Positions 16,924 to 25,121 of a DNA stretch of 64,000 nucleotides are shown piece by piece (position 1 is the stretch's first letter; every line of letters begins with the position of its first letter). The translations under genes and the position numbers were made by a program. The DNA comes from a bacterium (GTDB lineage Bacteria; Armatimonadota; Abditibacteriia; Abditibacteriales; Abditibacteriaceae), in contig SDZD01000007.1 of NCBI GenBank assembly GCA_004172935.1, forward strand, positions 62,001 to 126,000. Reading direction: 5' to 3'. A model generated the notes under the pieces. The model worked only from the letters and a program-made list of their open reading frames with translations, searched no databases and was not told the origin of the DNA.

Positions 16924-17658
16924 TCAAATCGCCGATGTGCCGCCATCAACTGACAACTCCACTCCATTCACATAGCTCGAATCATCCGAAGCAAGGAATA
17001 GCGCAACGCTGGCAATTTCTTCTGGGCGTCCCATTTTCCCTCGCGGAATCAGAGATTCGAATTGCTTTATCGTCTCCGCATCGAATAACTGCTCCTGAAT
17101 CGGGGTGTTGATTTGCCCCGGACTCAGTAAGTTCACTCGTATATTTCTGTCCTTCAACTCGTTCAACCACGTGCGAGCGAACGAACGCAGTGCAGCCTTA
17201 CTCGCTGCATACACGCCAAAAGTCGGAAAGCCCTTTACTGAAGCAATCGACCCATTCATGATGATCGAACCACCATCGTTAAACAGTGGCAACGCCTTCT
17301 GCACCGTGAAAAGCGTGCCGCGCGTGTTCAAACCGAAGACCGTGTCGAAATGCTTTTCCGTGACCTCGCCGATTTTGGCCGATTCCCCCGACCCGGCGCT
17401 GGTGAACAGCACGTCAATACTGCCCTTTTCTCGCTTGACCGTATCGAACAAACGGTCGAGGTCATCCAAGTTAGCCGCATCGCCCTGCACTCCAGTCACG
17501 TTCCGACCTATCAATTTGACGGCCTTATCCAGAGTTTCTTGCCTGCGCCCTGTAATGAAGACATACGCCCCTTCTTCGACAAACAGTTGGGCCGTGGCCA
17601 GCGCCATACCGCTTGTGCCACCCGTTATTACCGCAACTTTACCATCAAGTTTTCCCAT
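16924..17658 (-). CDS. Short-chain dehydrogenase/reductase, copy 1 of an ArsR-linked pair
   Basis: This NAD(P)-dependent oxidoreductase has the Rossmann fold. Visible motifs are TGGTSGMALATA (nucleotide loop), GDAANLDDLD, TSAGSG (NNAG equivalent), catalytic Ser in NGSIAS, and YAASK. The third glycine of the usual TGxxxGIG is alanine here, and NNAG is changed to TSAG; both are tolerated in some SDRs. I use the start MGKLDGK at 17658 because AAAGGA lies six bases upstream; the frame could start at 17682. It shares an operator-like upstream site with the next SDR gene, suggesting common control by the ArsR-type regulator. Confidence 0.85.
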   Translation of the reverse strand: MGKLDGKVAVITGGTSGMALATAQLFVEEGAYVFITGRRQETLDKAVKLIGRNVTGVQGDAANLDDLDRLFDTVKREKGSIDVLFTSAGSGESAKIGEVTEKHFDTVFGLNTRGTLFTVQKALPLFNDGGSIIMNGSIASVKGFPTFGVYAASKAALRSFARTWLNELKDRNIRVNLLSPGQINTPIQEQLFDAETIKQFESLIPRGKMGRPEEIASVALFLASDDSSYVNGVELSVDGGTSAI

Positions 17659-17718
17659 AATTGATCCTTTTAAAATCGCCACTCCCGTCCATGAACGCTG
17701 AATCGAGCCTCAAATGAT

Positions 17719-17853
17719 AACCGCTTCTGCTTTTGCCCCCTCATCTGTCAGAGAGAAATCTGCCTGATTTCAATTCGGATTTCCCCCTGTAGGGGCGAAC
17801 CTTGTGTTCGCCCGCCATCACTAACGGATAAGGAAGCAAAAGCAGAAGCGGTT
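17719..17853. repeat. MITE-like element: 18-bp inverted ends enclosing a palindromic repeat
   Basis: AACCGCTTCTGCTTTTGC (17719-17736) is the exact reverse complement of 17836-17853, with 99 bp between. Inside lies one copy of the interspersed palindrome (17789-17813; arms GGGCGAAC and GTTCGCCC). No target-site duplication is obvious and there is no coding capacity. The whole could fold as a two-tier cruciform. Confidence 0.65.
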
Positions 17854-17860
17854 TTAATTT

Positions 17861-17884
17861 ATAAGTACCGAACTTATGAACAAT
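17861..17884. promoter_or_regulatory. Operator-like site upstream of SDR copy 1
   Basis: ATAAGT (17861-17866) and ACTTAT (17872-17877) form a perfect dyad. The stretch 17864-17884 matches 18774-18794, next to the ArsR-type gene, at 19 of 21 positions. This suggests a shared regulator site. It lies about 200 bp before the SDR start, separated by the repeat element. Confidence 0.5.
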
Positions 17885-17925
17885 TTGAGCAACTCATTTC
17901 CAACACCCAGCGCGAACTTACCGAC

Positions 17926-18666
17926 TTAGCGCATTCCCCCGCCCGCCAGTAGTTGTTCACCGCTCAGCCATGCCGAATCGTTTGAAGCGAGAAAGACGGC
18001 CAGGCTGCCGATGTCTCCCGGCTGTCCAATGCGTCCCAGTGGCGTCTGCGCGATAAATTCTTTCATGAAATCTGATTCGATGAAATCGGCGGTGCCTTCG
18101 GTCTCGACTGGACCGGGATTGATGGTATTGACGCGAATGTTTCTGGCTCCAAGTTCCCTTGATAGCACGCCGGTAATTGCATCAACCGCTCCCTTAGTTC
18201 CCGAATAAACGCTGGTATTCGTGGGAGTGAGACGGCTGGAAAGCGAGCCAATGTTGATGATGCTGGCGCCCTCGTTCAGATGCTTGGATGCTGCTTGTGT
18301 GGTGAGCAATAGGCCAAGTACGTTCACATTGAACTGCTTGTGGAAATGTTCTTCCGTGATTTCTTCAAGTGGAGAAAATTCGTAAATTCCCGAATTGTTG
18401 ACCAGGATGTCGAGCTGGCCGAAATTTTCGATAGCAGCATCAATCAGCCCTTTCGCTTCGGCGGCGACTGATACATCGGCCTTAACTGCGACTGCTTTGC
18501 CGCCCGCTGCGGTAATGGCTGCGACGACCTTGTCAGCCCCCGATTGGCTGGAAGCGTAATTGACGATGACAGAGGCGCCCTCGGCGGCCAGAGACTTGGC
18601 GATAGCTGCACCAATGCCCTTAGAGGCTCCGGTGACGACGGCGACTTTGTTGTTGAGTTTGCTCAT
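17926..18666 (-). CDS. Short-chain dehydrogenase/reductase, copy 2 of the pair
   Basis: This classical SDR of the FabG/glucose dehydrogenase type has TGASKGIGAAIAKSLA (nucleotide loop), VKADVSV, NNSGIYE, NIGSLSS (catalytic Ser), YSGTK (Tyr and Lys), and NPGPVETEG. The C-terminus SGEQLLAGGGMR replaces the common TGxxxxVDGG. The start at 18666 is supported by AGGAA six bases upstream, whereas an upstream ATG at 18729 is not. The substrate is unknown. It is divergent from the ArsR-type regulator, and a dyad operator lies between them, so repression by that protein is likely. Confidence 0.87.
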   Translation of the reverse strand: MSKLNNKVAVVTGASKGIGAAIAKSLAAEGASVIVNYASSQSGADKVVAAITAAGGKAVAVKADVSVAAEAKGLIDAAIENFGQLDILVNNSGIYEFSPLEEITEEHFHKQFNVNVLGLLLTTQAASKHLNEGASIINIGSLSSRLTPTNTSVYSGTKGAVDAITGVLSRELGARNIRVNTINPGPVETEGTADFIESDFMKEFIAQTPLGRIGQPGDIGSLAVFLASNDSAWLSGEQLLAGGGMR

Positions 18667-18764
18667 TGGAAATTCCTGAAAACTGATTTGAGACCGAACC
18701 GAGGGATGCCCATTGAAAGCGAAAATCACATTCGGTGCGGCTTACGAGAATTGAACGCTTTACA

Positions 18765-18794
18765 AAATTCGATAGTTCCGAATTTATGAACAAT
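18765..18794. promoter_or_regulatory. Operator-like dyad between SDR copy 2 and the ArsR-type gene
   Basis: AAATTCG (18765-18771) pairs with CGAATTT (18779-18785). The segment 18774-18794 (AGTTCCGAATTTATGAACAAT, 21 positions; core TTCCGAATTTATGAAC) recurs near 17864-17884. Its place in the divergent intergenic region is typical for autoregulated ArsR operators. Confidence 0.55.
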
Positions 18795-18832
18795 GGAACT
18801 AAGTTTTTTTTCTGATTGTCAGAAATACCATC

Positions 18833-19183
18833 ATGAGGCCAATTTCCCATCCATCCATTGAGGACGTCACAGTTGAAGGCATCCTCCATGCCTTGTCGGA
18901 TCCGGTACGGGCGGCCATCTATGCGCAGTTGGATGTAGCTGAATGTTCCCAAAACTGTTCCAATTTCCTGGAAGTGAGCGATAGGACCATACCCAAATCA
19001 ACCCTGTCCCAGCACTTCAAAATCCTTCGCGAAGCCGGTTTAATCCGCAGCGAACGCAAAGGTGTCGAGATGCACAACACGGGGCGCTGTGCCGAAATAG
19101 ATAAGCGCTTCCCCGGCCTAGTCCAATCAATCTTGAGTGCCTACAACATCCAAAGGCACCCCACCTGCCCAACAACCAAATAG
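18833..19183 (+). CDS. ArsR-family winged-helix regulator
   Basis: This 116-residue DNA-binding protein has the ArsR/SmtB fold: ILHALSDPVRAAIYAQL (helix 1-2), IPKSTLSQHFKILREAGLIRSERKGVEMHN (recognition helix and wing). The common metal-binding ELCVC motif is absent; cysteines are present (ECSQNCSNF) but in a different pattern, so the inducer is not predictable and may be a small molecule. It is divergent from one SDR and close to another, both with matching upstream sites, so it most likely represses the pair. Confidence 0.85.
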   Translation: MRPISHPSIEDVTVEGILHALSDPVRAAIYAQLDVAECSQNCSNFLEVSDRTIPKSTLSQHFKILREAGLIRSERKGVEMHNTGRCAEIDKRFPGLVQSILSAYNIQRHPTCPTTK

Positions 19184-19186
19184 AAA

Positions 19187-19220
19187 AGTTGCCGCACCAC
19201 TCATCGGGGGCGCGGCAACT
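19187..19220. terminator. Stem-loop between convergent regulator and kinase genes
   Basis: AGTTGCCGC (19187-19195) pairs with GCGGCAACT (19212-19220). For leftward transcripts the stem is followed by TTTTCT; for rightward ones by AAAAAC, so it mainly serves the kinase gene. Confidence 0.6.
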
Positions 19221-19250
19221 AAAAACTGATCACTAACGGCTAAAAACTCC

Positions 19251-21911
19251 CTACCCTGTCAGCCGCTTCAACATCGCCATCACATCATGCACATCGAATA
19301 GTAACCGCCGTGTCATACCGTCGATGGTTACTTCTACTTCGGTTGGGTCGATGGCAAAGCCCAGTGGTCTCTGACGAATGGTGAGGTGAACCACCATGAT
19401 CGGTATCCGCGATTGATAATGCATCTCCACCTGACTCACTTCGGTCAGCGAATGCGACCGCGAGCCTTCCATCCACAAGCGCGATTGCGATAGCGCCAGC
19501 CGAATCACTCCCTCCTGATCCCAGAAGGTCGCCCGCTCCCGCGAACGGTACTTGAACTTAATTGCTCGACTCGCCCACAAAATCCGCTCTCCCGGCTTCG
19601 CATCGCGCGAAGTTACTCCCATTTGGGCGAACCCATCAATCGCCGCGCGCTTATACAGCCCGTCCAGTTGCCCGTTAATGTCGCGCCGCTTGTTCTGCAT
19701 GAAGGCCGCTTGGCGCGCGGTTTCGGCATCGCGCGCCGCTACCAATTTGTTTGCCTCGTCGCGTAGCACTCGCTCTTCGCCCGAAAGCGGCAGTCTTTGC
19801 GTCACGCGATGCCAGTCGCTCCACGACAAAACCATCGTCGAGCGCGCACTCAAAAGCGGATTTTGTGTCCCGGCCAGCGCGAACATCTCTAGCCCCGGAC
19901 GCGAATCGAACTCGGTGCGACAGTTCGAGCAAATGCGCCCCACATCCCCCGAAACCTTGCCTGCCGCCTTCGCTATCCATCTTTTGATAGGGTACGGCTG
20001 TCCCACCGAAAAGCCCCAGTTCCGCGCGCGCTCCTGCTCTCCCACGTTGGCGCGCGCCAACGTCAGCGATTGGCCGTTCAAATCCAGGTTCCACCGCGAA
20101 TGGCACGATGGGCACCGATGAGTCGAATTATCCTGCCCCGACCCCGCAGCTAACTGCGACCAACGTTCCGGCGATAGACTCTGTCCGCCCATACTTTGCG
20201 CCACGCCATACGGGTCAGAATGCCACTTCGCCAGCATTAATAGCCCGTTTTTCTGCTCCACGTATTGTGCCTGACAGTTCGGGCAGTCGGCAACTAAACC
20301 CGTCGCGTTAGCGGCATCATTCCACTGCGAGAATGTGCAGGTCTGCCCCAACAGCGGTGTCTGCCCATATTGCGCTTCCACCTGTTTCAGCCGCGCCGCA
20401 TTGAAGTTGACTGGCACATACTGCGCACGGCACGCTGGGCACTCGAACTCAGGAACTGACAGTAACCCCAGAAATCCGGGGCGTGACACTTGCCGTACCG
20501 CCGCATGGCGGCACACCGCGCACATAAATTGGTTGGCCCCCAGCGAATGAAATTGCAGCGTTCCCACGCGGCATACTCCGCACTTGCCCACAGGCCATTC
20601 GATGCGCGATAACTGCGCCCCATCGAACGGGCAAGCCCCCGAATAGTTACCCGACACCGACTTCACCGTGTTCTGATGGCACGACGGGCAGTTCATCGCC
20701 GCTGGCGCCGCGAAATTGGACAGCCCCTTCAATTCGCGTTCGAGGCTGTCCAGCCGCGCCTGATTGGGGAATGGCGTGGCTACTGGCGCTGCCTTCAACC
20801 CTTCGTTCAGCGCCCGAATCTGCGAAAGATATGGATTCTTCGCCTCCAGTTGCGGGTCGGGTGGCGGCGGAGGTGGACTTGTCTGAGGCGGCGGCGGAAC
20901 ATTGCGCGCAGGTTGGGGCCGCTGCTGTGTTTGGGGAGAGGGTGTCTGTTTGGTTGCTCGTAGTGCCCTGGCAAACTCGCGCACCGAATCGAATCTGTCC
21001 CCGACTTTCACGGCCATCGCTCGCTCAACAGCATCGGAAACAGCCGCTGAAACCAAAGGGTTTTTATCATGTATCGTTGGCAAATCCACGCCCGCCGCCC
21101 GCTCCACTGCCGAAACCGGAATCTCGCCCGTTAGCAAGTGATACAGCGTGGCTCCCAATGCATAAATATCGAGTCGATGGTCGAATCGCGCCTGACTCGA
21201 ATATTGTTCTAATGGCGCATACCCCGGCGTCAACACCGGATTGAGCTTCTGGGTTTTTTCGCGCACGAACTGCTTGGCTGTGCCGAAGTCGATAAGCACC
21301 GTGCGCCCATCCTTGGTCTGCACGATGTTATCTGGCTTCAAATCGCGGTGAATGAATCCCGACGAGTGCAACGTCTCCAGAGCATCCGCCACCTTCTCGA
21401 CGATAGAAACCGCCTCATTCTCGCCTAACTTGCCCTTTTCAACCATCCCTCCCGCGCTCTGCCCATCCAGAAACTCCATCGCCTGATACGCCGTGCCGTT
21501 TTCTTCCCACACGAAGTACACGTTCACGATGCCGGGATGGTTGAACTTCGCCACTGTGCGCGCTTCCTCGATGAACTCGCGCCGTGTCACATCCCATTCG
21601 GCAGCCGACACGTTATGCGGCGGCACAACAGTTTTTTCTTGCCGCCTCGACCCATCGGGAAACAATTCCTTGATCGCCACCAGACGCGCCAGATTGATGT
21701 CATTGCCTTTGTAGGTAATGCCAAAACCACCCTGACCCAGCACGCGACCTATAGAAAACGAGTTGTTGTTCAGCTTCGTCCCCGCTGGTAATGCCATCGG
21801 GTAACGATTGCCGGGAGAGGCCGATGCGGCGCCCGCCAGCGGCGAACCACACGTGGAACAGGTCTGGGCGCCGTCGGGATTATTTGAGGAGCAGGTCGGA
21901 CAAACGATCAT
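19251..21911 (-). CDS. Ser/Thr protein kinase fused to multiple zinc ribbons
   Basis: This 886-residue protein is a Hanks-type kinase in an unusual frame. An N-terminal zinc ribbon (CPTC...CSTC, residues 4-22) precedes the kinase domain (about 45-320): GQGGFGITY glycine loop, VAIKE lysine, HRDLKPDN catalytic loop, DFGTAK and a PGYAPLEQY activation-segment end. All key residues are present, so it should be active. A Pro-rich linker (about 330-355) follows, then a region with seven further CxxC pairs (CPSC, CGVC, CAVC, CPAC, CPNC, CPSC, CSNC; about 405-700). The C-terminus (about 750-886) has strands resembling a bacterial PH-like domain (ERILWASRAIKFKYRSRE). No transmembrane helix is seen, so it is cytoplasmic. 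The ribbons probably bind partners or nucleic acid; this is inference. Confidence 0.88.
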   Translation of the reverse strand: MIVCPTCSSNNPDGAQTCSTCGSPLAGAASASPGNRYPMALPAGTKLNNNSFSIGRVLGQGGFGITYKGNDINLARLVAIKELFPDGSRRQEKTVVPPHNVSAAEWDVTRREFIEEARTVAKFNHPGIVNVYFVWEENGTAYQAMEFLDGQSAGGMVEKGKLGENEAVSIVEKVADALETLHSSGFIHRDLKPDNIVQTKDGRTVLIDFGTAKQFVREKTQKLNPVLTPGYAPLEQYSSQARFDHRLDIYALGATLYHLLTGEIPVSAVERAAGVDLPTIHDKNPLVSAAVSDAVERAMAVKVGDRFDSVREFARALRATKQTPSPQTQQRPQPARNVPPPPQTSPPPPPPDPQLEAKNPYLSQIRALNEGLKAAPVATPFPNQARLDSLERELKGLSNFAAPAAMNCPSCHQNTVKSVSGNYSGACPFDGAQLSRIEWPVGKCGVCRVGTLQFHSLGANQFMCAVCRHAAVRQVSRPGFLGLLSVPEFECPACRAQYVPVNFNAARLKQVEAQYGQTPLLGQTCTFSQWNDAANATGLVADCPNCQAQYVEQKNGLLMLAKWHSDPYGVAQSMGGQSLSPERWSQLAAGSGQDNSTHRCPSCHSRWNLDLNGQSLTLARANVGEQERARNWGFSVGQPYPIKRWIAKAAGKVSGDVGRICSNCRTEFDSRPGLEMFALAGTQNPLLSARSTMVLSWSDWHRVTQRLPLSGEERVLRDEANKLVAARDAETARQAAFMQNKRRDINGQLDGLYKRAAIDGFAQMGVTSRDAKPGERILWASRAIKFKYRSRERATFWDQEGVIRLALSQSRLWMEGSRSHSLTEVSQVEMHYQSRIPIMVVHLTIRQRPLGFAIDPTEVEVTIDGMTRRLLFDVHDVMAMLKRLTG

Positions 21912-21957
21912 CGAACGATAAGCATTGACGACGAAAGCAGGGGAGGAGCCTCAAAAC

Positions 21958-21989
21958 AAAAACGCAGCCGAACTTGCGGCTGCGTTTTT
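21958..21989. terminator. Terminator after the LysM/stalk-domain gene
   Basis: AACGCAGCCG (21961-21970) pairs with CGGCTGCGTT (21977-21986), flanked by an A run and TTTTT, so it can act in both directions. Confidence 0.85.
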
Positions 21990-22003
21990 GTCAGAAGAAT
22001 TGT

Positions 22004-24469
22004 TTAGCCAACCATGGCTACGACCATACGGCCAGTTTCTGGATTCCACTCGACCTGTGCGTTCAGACCCTCTTCGAACAAGCGGGCTGGAACCATCGTG
22101 CGGCCCTCGAACAAGAAAGCGGCGAGTTGCATCATCACTTCTTTGTTGTTGACCGTTGCGCTCTTCGAGCCAATCTTCACGCGAATGACCGAAGCGCCTT
22201 TGCGCGCCACAACTTCCTGTTTGGCAGCATCCCACGAAATTTTTCCGCCGGTATGCTCGAACAAGAAGCGCATCGCTGTGAAGGTTGTGTCGCCCGCTAA
22301 CAACGAGGCCACGTCGCCGCGCAACTTCTGACCGTTGTAAGAAACCTGCACCTGACGGGGCAGTTGAACTTTCATTCCGGCCAAAATCTTCATGTCGGTC
22401 GTCCAGTTGTTGGTTGCAGCAACCAATTCAACGGGCAAGCCGTAGTGAGCCGCGACAGCGCGCAACGTCGTTGTGCGACGTGCCTGATAGAACGAAGGCA
22501 ACGACTGGTCGAACGCCACGCGAACGGGCGAAACCGTGATGACCGGGTTAATCAGGGCATTGTTGGGCGCAACTTCGATGGAGCGACCGTCGGTTTTGGG
22601 CAAAGCCGCAACGCGAGGTGCAACTGCAGCGACTGGGGCCTTCTGAGTTACCACACCGTCGGTCTGCACTTTCGGCTGGCTCAACTGAGGTACAGTGGCT
22701 GGTGGCAAAGCCGTTCCTTCGGCAACCATCGTGGGTTCACTCTTCGCGGGCGCTACTTTGTCCGCGATTTTGTTAACCACGTGTGGCTGACGCTGATGTG
22801 TCTGGCGAACAACCACTTTCGACGCGCCGGAATTACGGCGTGGCGCAGCCAATTTCGTGGGAGCGCTGTTAACAAGCGATGTCTCGCTCGAATTTAGAAC
22901 TGCCTCGACTTCCAATCCACGTTTTTCCTCGACTGGCACCGAAACGCGAGCCGTTTGAACGCGCTCTTGTGTCGTTGCCTCTGCCACGGGGACTCGGGCT
23001 GGAGCCAATGCACTGGCAATTGCCGATTCACGCGAAGACAGAGTGGCGTCGCCAGGCTCGGTTAAGGTGCGTGGCGAAAGCGTCGGCACGTTCAAACGCG
23101 CGACTAATACTGGGTCGCTGCTTTTTACTACGCCCGTTTCCGTTCCGTTCGAAATAGCTGGAGCCAAAACGTTGCCCAGAGTTCCAGGTACGCCCGAAGT
23201 TCCAGGTGCCGATAGAGTCGCCGAAGCGCTCATCTCAATGCGCTCTGGCTGGCTCAGTTGGGCTACGCGGTTTCCATCTTCGGGTGTGGCTGTGGTTGCA
23301 GTTGTGGACTCGGTGCCGGTTGTTTCCGTCGAACCGTTTGAACCGCTCAACAGCGGTGCTGCGTTGTTGACGCCAGCGGCTGGTGCCGTTGTGCGTGGTT
23401 TCGCAGAGGTCGCTCCTGCCGAAGGCTTCACTTTCGGAAGCAGAACATAACCTTCGGGAATCGTTGATTTTGCTGTTGCCGGAGTTTTGGAAACCGAAGT
23501 GGTCGATTTGGTCGAGCCAACAGAAGGCGTCGTGCTCTTCTCGACTGTTTTTGGTTCTGCGGCTCCAACTGTGGGTGTCGCGCCCAATTTGCCCTGCGAT
23601 TTCGCCATGGCCTTCAAGCCATCCAGCGATTCCGCGACTGTTGTCGCGTTGATCGGCGAGTTGGCGATGCCAAGGGTCAGCGTCGGCGATTTGCCTTCCT
23701 GTTCCATCGAATCCCACGCACGGGCGCTGAGCGAATACAATCCGTCGGCGACTTTGGTGGTGTCGAAGTTGAAGGAGTAGGGCGGTTTCGACAGCAACCA
23801 CGAGCGCTGCGCGGGCTGTTGTGTCGATTTGGAAACTGGATTCAGCGAAACGATAATCCACTTCACGCCAAAATTGTCTTTGGCTTGCAATTGGATTTGA
23901 GCTTGGCCCGCCAGTTGCTGGAAGGCTTCGACGTTGCCCCAGTTCAGGTCGGGAGCGACCGTGTCGCGCACGTTCTGGTTGTTGACGTAAACGCTAACTT
24001 CGGTCCAGCCGCGAAAACCCTGGGTGTCTGTGACGCGCACCGAAAGTTTGTGCGGGCCATCTGCCGTGAGGCGTGTGTCCCAGTCAAACGTCGAAGAAGC
24101 GAACGAGGACAGTGGCAACACGTTGGACGCGGGCTTGTCGTCCAAAAACAATTGAATAGTGGATGGGTTGTACTGCGTGACTTTGACAGCGACCAAGATG
24201 CGGGCGCGGCCTTTCAGAACATCCTGATAGGCGGGCGATACGATTTGAACCTTAGGTCCATTTTCATCGCCACCGACAGTGGGAGCCGCCCACGCATAGT
24301 GTGTTTGCGGGGCGACCAAAATTGCGCCCGCCGCAAGAGTGACGCCAAGCAAAAGCGCTGACGCACGCGGGGCAAAGAAGCGGGTGCCGCGAAGGCGCGG
24401 CGACGAAGAAGTGGGGCCAAAAGGATGGCGCAAAAACCGAGATCCCATAGGGTTTTCTGGAGGCGGCAT
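22004..24469 (-). CDS. Large exported protein with LysM and stalk (copper amine oxidase N-like) domains
   Basis: After a hydrophobic export segment (ALLLGVTLAAGAILVAPQ) and a likely cleavage after AWA, the protein has two Ig-like/bacterial-type beta domains (about 95-320; GPHKLSVRVTDTQGFRGWTEVSVYV). A long Ser/Thr/Pro/Ala-rich low-complexity linker follows (about 330-680). Then comes a LysM-like repeat (TTLRAVAAHYGLPVELVAATNNW...GMKVQLP) that may bind peptidoglycan, and a C-terminal stalk domain (VNNKEVMMQLAAFLFEGRTMVPARLFEEGL). It is probably an envelope protein bound to the cell wall. The start is uncertain: I give the ATG at 24469. One at 24448 is equally possible, and the frame remains open to 24559. 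No ribosome site singles one out. Confidence 0.75.
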   Translation of the reverse strand: MPPPENPMGSRFLRHPFGPTSSSPRLRGTRFFAPRASALLLGVTLAAGAILVAPQTHYAWAAPTVGGDENGPKVQIVSPAYQDVLKGRARILVAVKVTQYNPSTIQLFLDDKPASNVLPLSSFASSTFDWDTRLTADGPHKLSVRVTDTQGFRGWTEVSVYVNNQNVRDTVAPDLNWGNVEAFQQLAGQAQIQLQAKDNFGVKWIIVSLNPVSKSTQQPAQRSWLLSKPPYSFNFDTTKVADGLYSLSARAWDSMEQEGKSPTLTLGIANSPINATTVAESLDGLKAMAKSQGKLGATPTVGAAEPKTVEKSTTPSVGSTKSTTSVSKTPATAKSTIPEGYVLLPKVKPSAGATSAKPRTTAPAAGVNNAAPLLSGSNGSTETTGTESTTATTATPEDGNRVAQLSQPERIEMSASATLSAPGTSGVPGTLGNVLAPAISNGTETGVVKSSDPVLVARLNVPTLSPRTLTEPGDATLSSRESAIASALAPARVPVAEATTQERVQTARVSVPVEEKRGLEVEAVLNSSETSLVNSAPTKLAAPRRNSGASKVVVRQTHQRQPHVVNKIADKVAPAKSEPTMVAEGTALPPATVPQLSQPKVQTDGVVTQKAPVAAVAPRVAALPKTDGRSIEVAPNNALINPVITVSPVRVAFDQSLPSFYQARRTTTLRAVAAHYGLPVELVAATNNWTTDMKILAGMKVQLPRQVQVSYNGQKLRGDVASLLAGDTTFTAMRFLFEHTGGKISWDAAKQEVVARKGASVIRVKIGSKSATVNNKEVMMQLAAFLFEGRTMVPARLFEEGLNAQVEWNPETGRMVVAMVG

Positions 24470-24693
24470 TTTGGAAGAATGCGCGCAATAAACCGAAGAT
24501 TGAACCGTCTTTGTCTCTACTAAAAGTTGAAATTCAACCGTGCAGACGACGACGCTCAAACGGGCGAATCCGCAAAAGGTTATCAGCCTTGGTACGCCAC
24601 GTCAAAAAGCGTTTTCTAATCTATTCTCTCAAAAACATTAATTCCAAGCTAACAGGTAGACTTTGGGGTAGGTTTTTGCCCCAAAACATCCTC

Positions 24694-25113
24694 ATGCGCC
24701 TCGGAAACACCACTAAATACGCCTTTGAATCGTTAGCTTTTCTCATTCGCTCCTATGCGCGCGACGAATGGGCACAAATTGGCGACATCGCGCGTGACTG
24801 TAATATCCCGCGAAAATATCTCGAACAGGTGTTACTCGATCTTAAAACAGCCGGCTTGCTCGAATCCAAAAAAGGTCAGGGCGGCGGCTATCGTCTCGCC
24901 CGTTCCCCAGACCAAATCTCCGTTGCCCAGGTACTCGGTGCTATCGGCGGCGAACTTGTGCCGCTCCCTGAATGGCTCGAAGACCGTAGCGCCCACTTCT
25001 CTACCGAATCCGGTCTGCGCGACGTGGTCGCCCGTGCCCGCGACACAGTTCAAACCCTATTTCAAAACACTTCTATTGAAGTCTTGGTCTGCCGTCCCGG
25101 CGCGTGGGTTTAA
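24694..25113 (+). CDS. Rrf2-family transcriptional regulator without cluster cysteines
   Basis: This 139-residue winged-helix protein begins MRLGNTTKYAFESLAFLIRSYARDEWAQIGDIARDCNIPRKYLEQVL (described, not repeated). It matches Rrf2/IscR/NsrR proteins, and the wing GLLESKKGQGGGYRLAR is diagnostic. The three closely spaced cysteines that bind an Fe-S cluster in IscR and NsrR are absent, so it cannot sense iron-sulfur status the same way and probably belongs to the CymR-like, cysteine-free group. The open frame extends upstream to 24511 but the family alignment puts the start at 24694. It is followed after 8 bp by the FAH-family gene, its likely partner or target. Confidence 0.87.
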   Translation: MRLGNTTKYAFESLAFLIRSYARDEWAQIGDIARDCNIPRKYLEQVLLDLKTAGLLESKKGQGGGYRLARSPDQISVAQVLGAIGGELVPLPEWLEDRSAHFSTESGLRDVVARARDTVQTLFQNTSIEVLVCRPGAWV

Positions 25114-25121
25114 CTGAAGGA

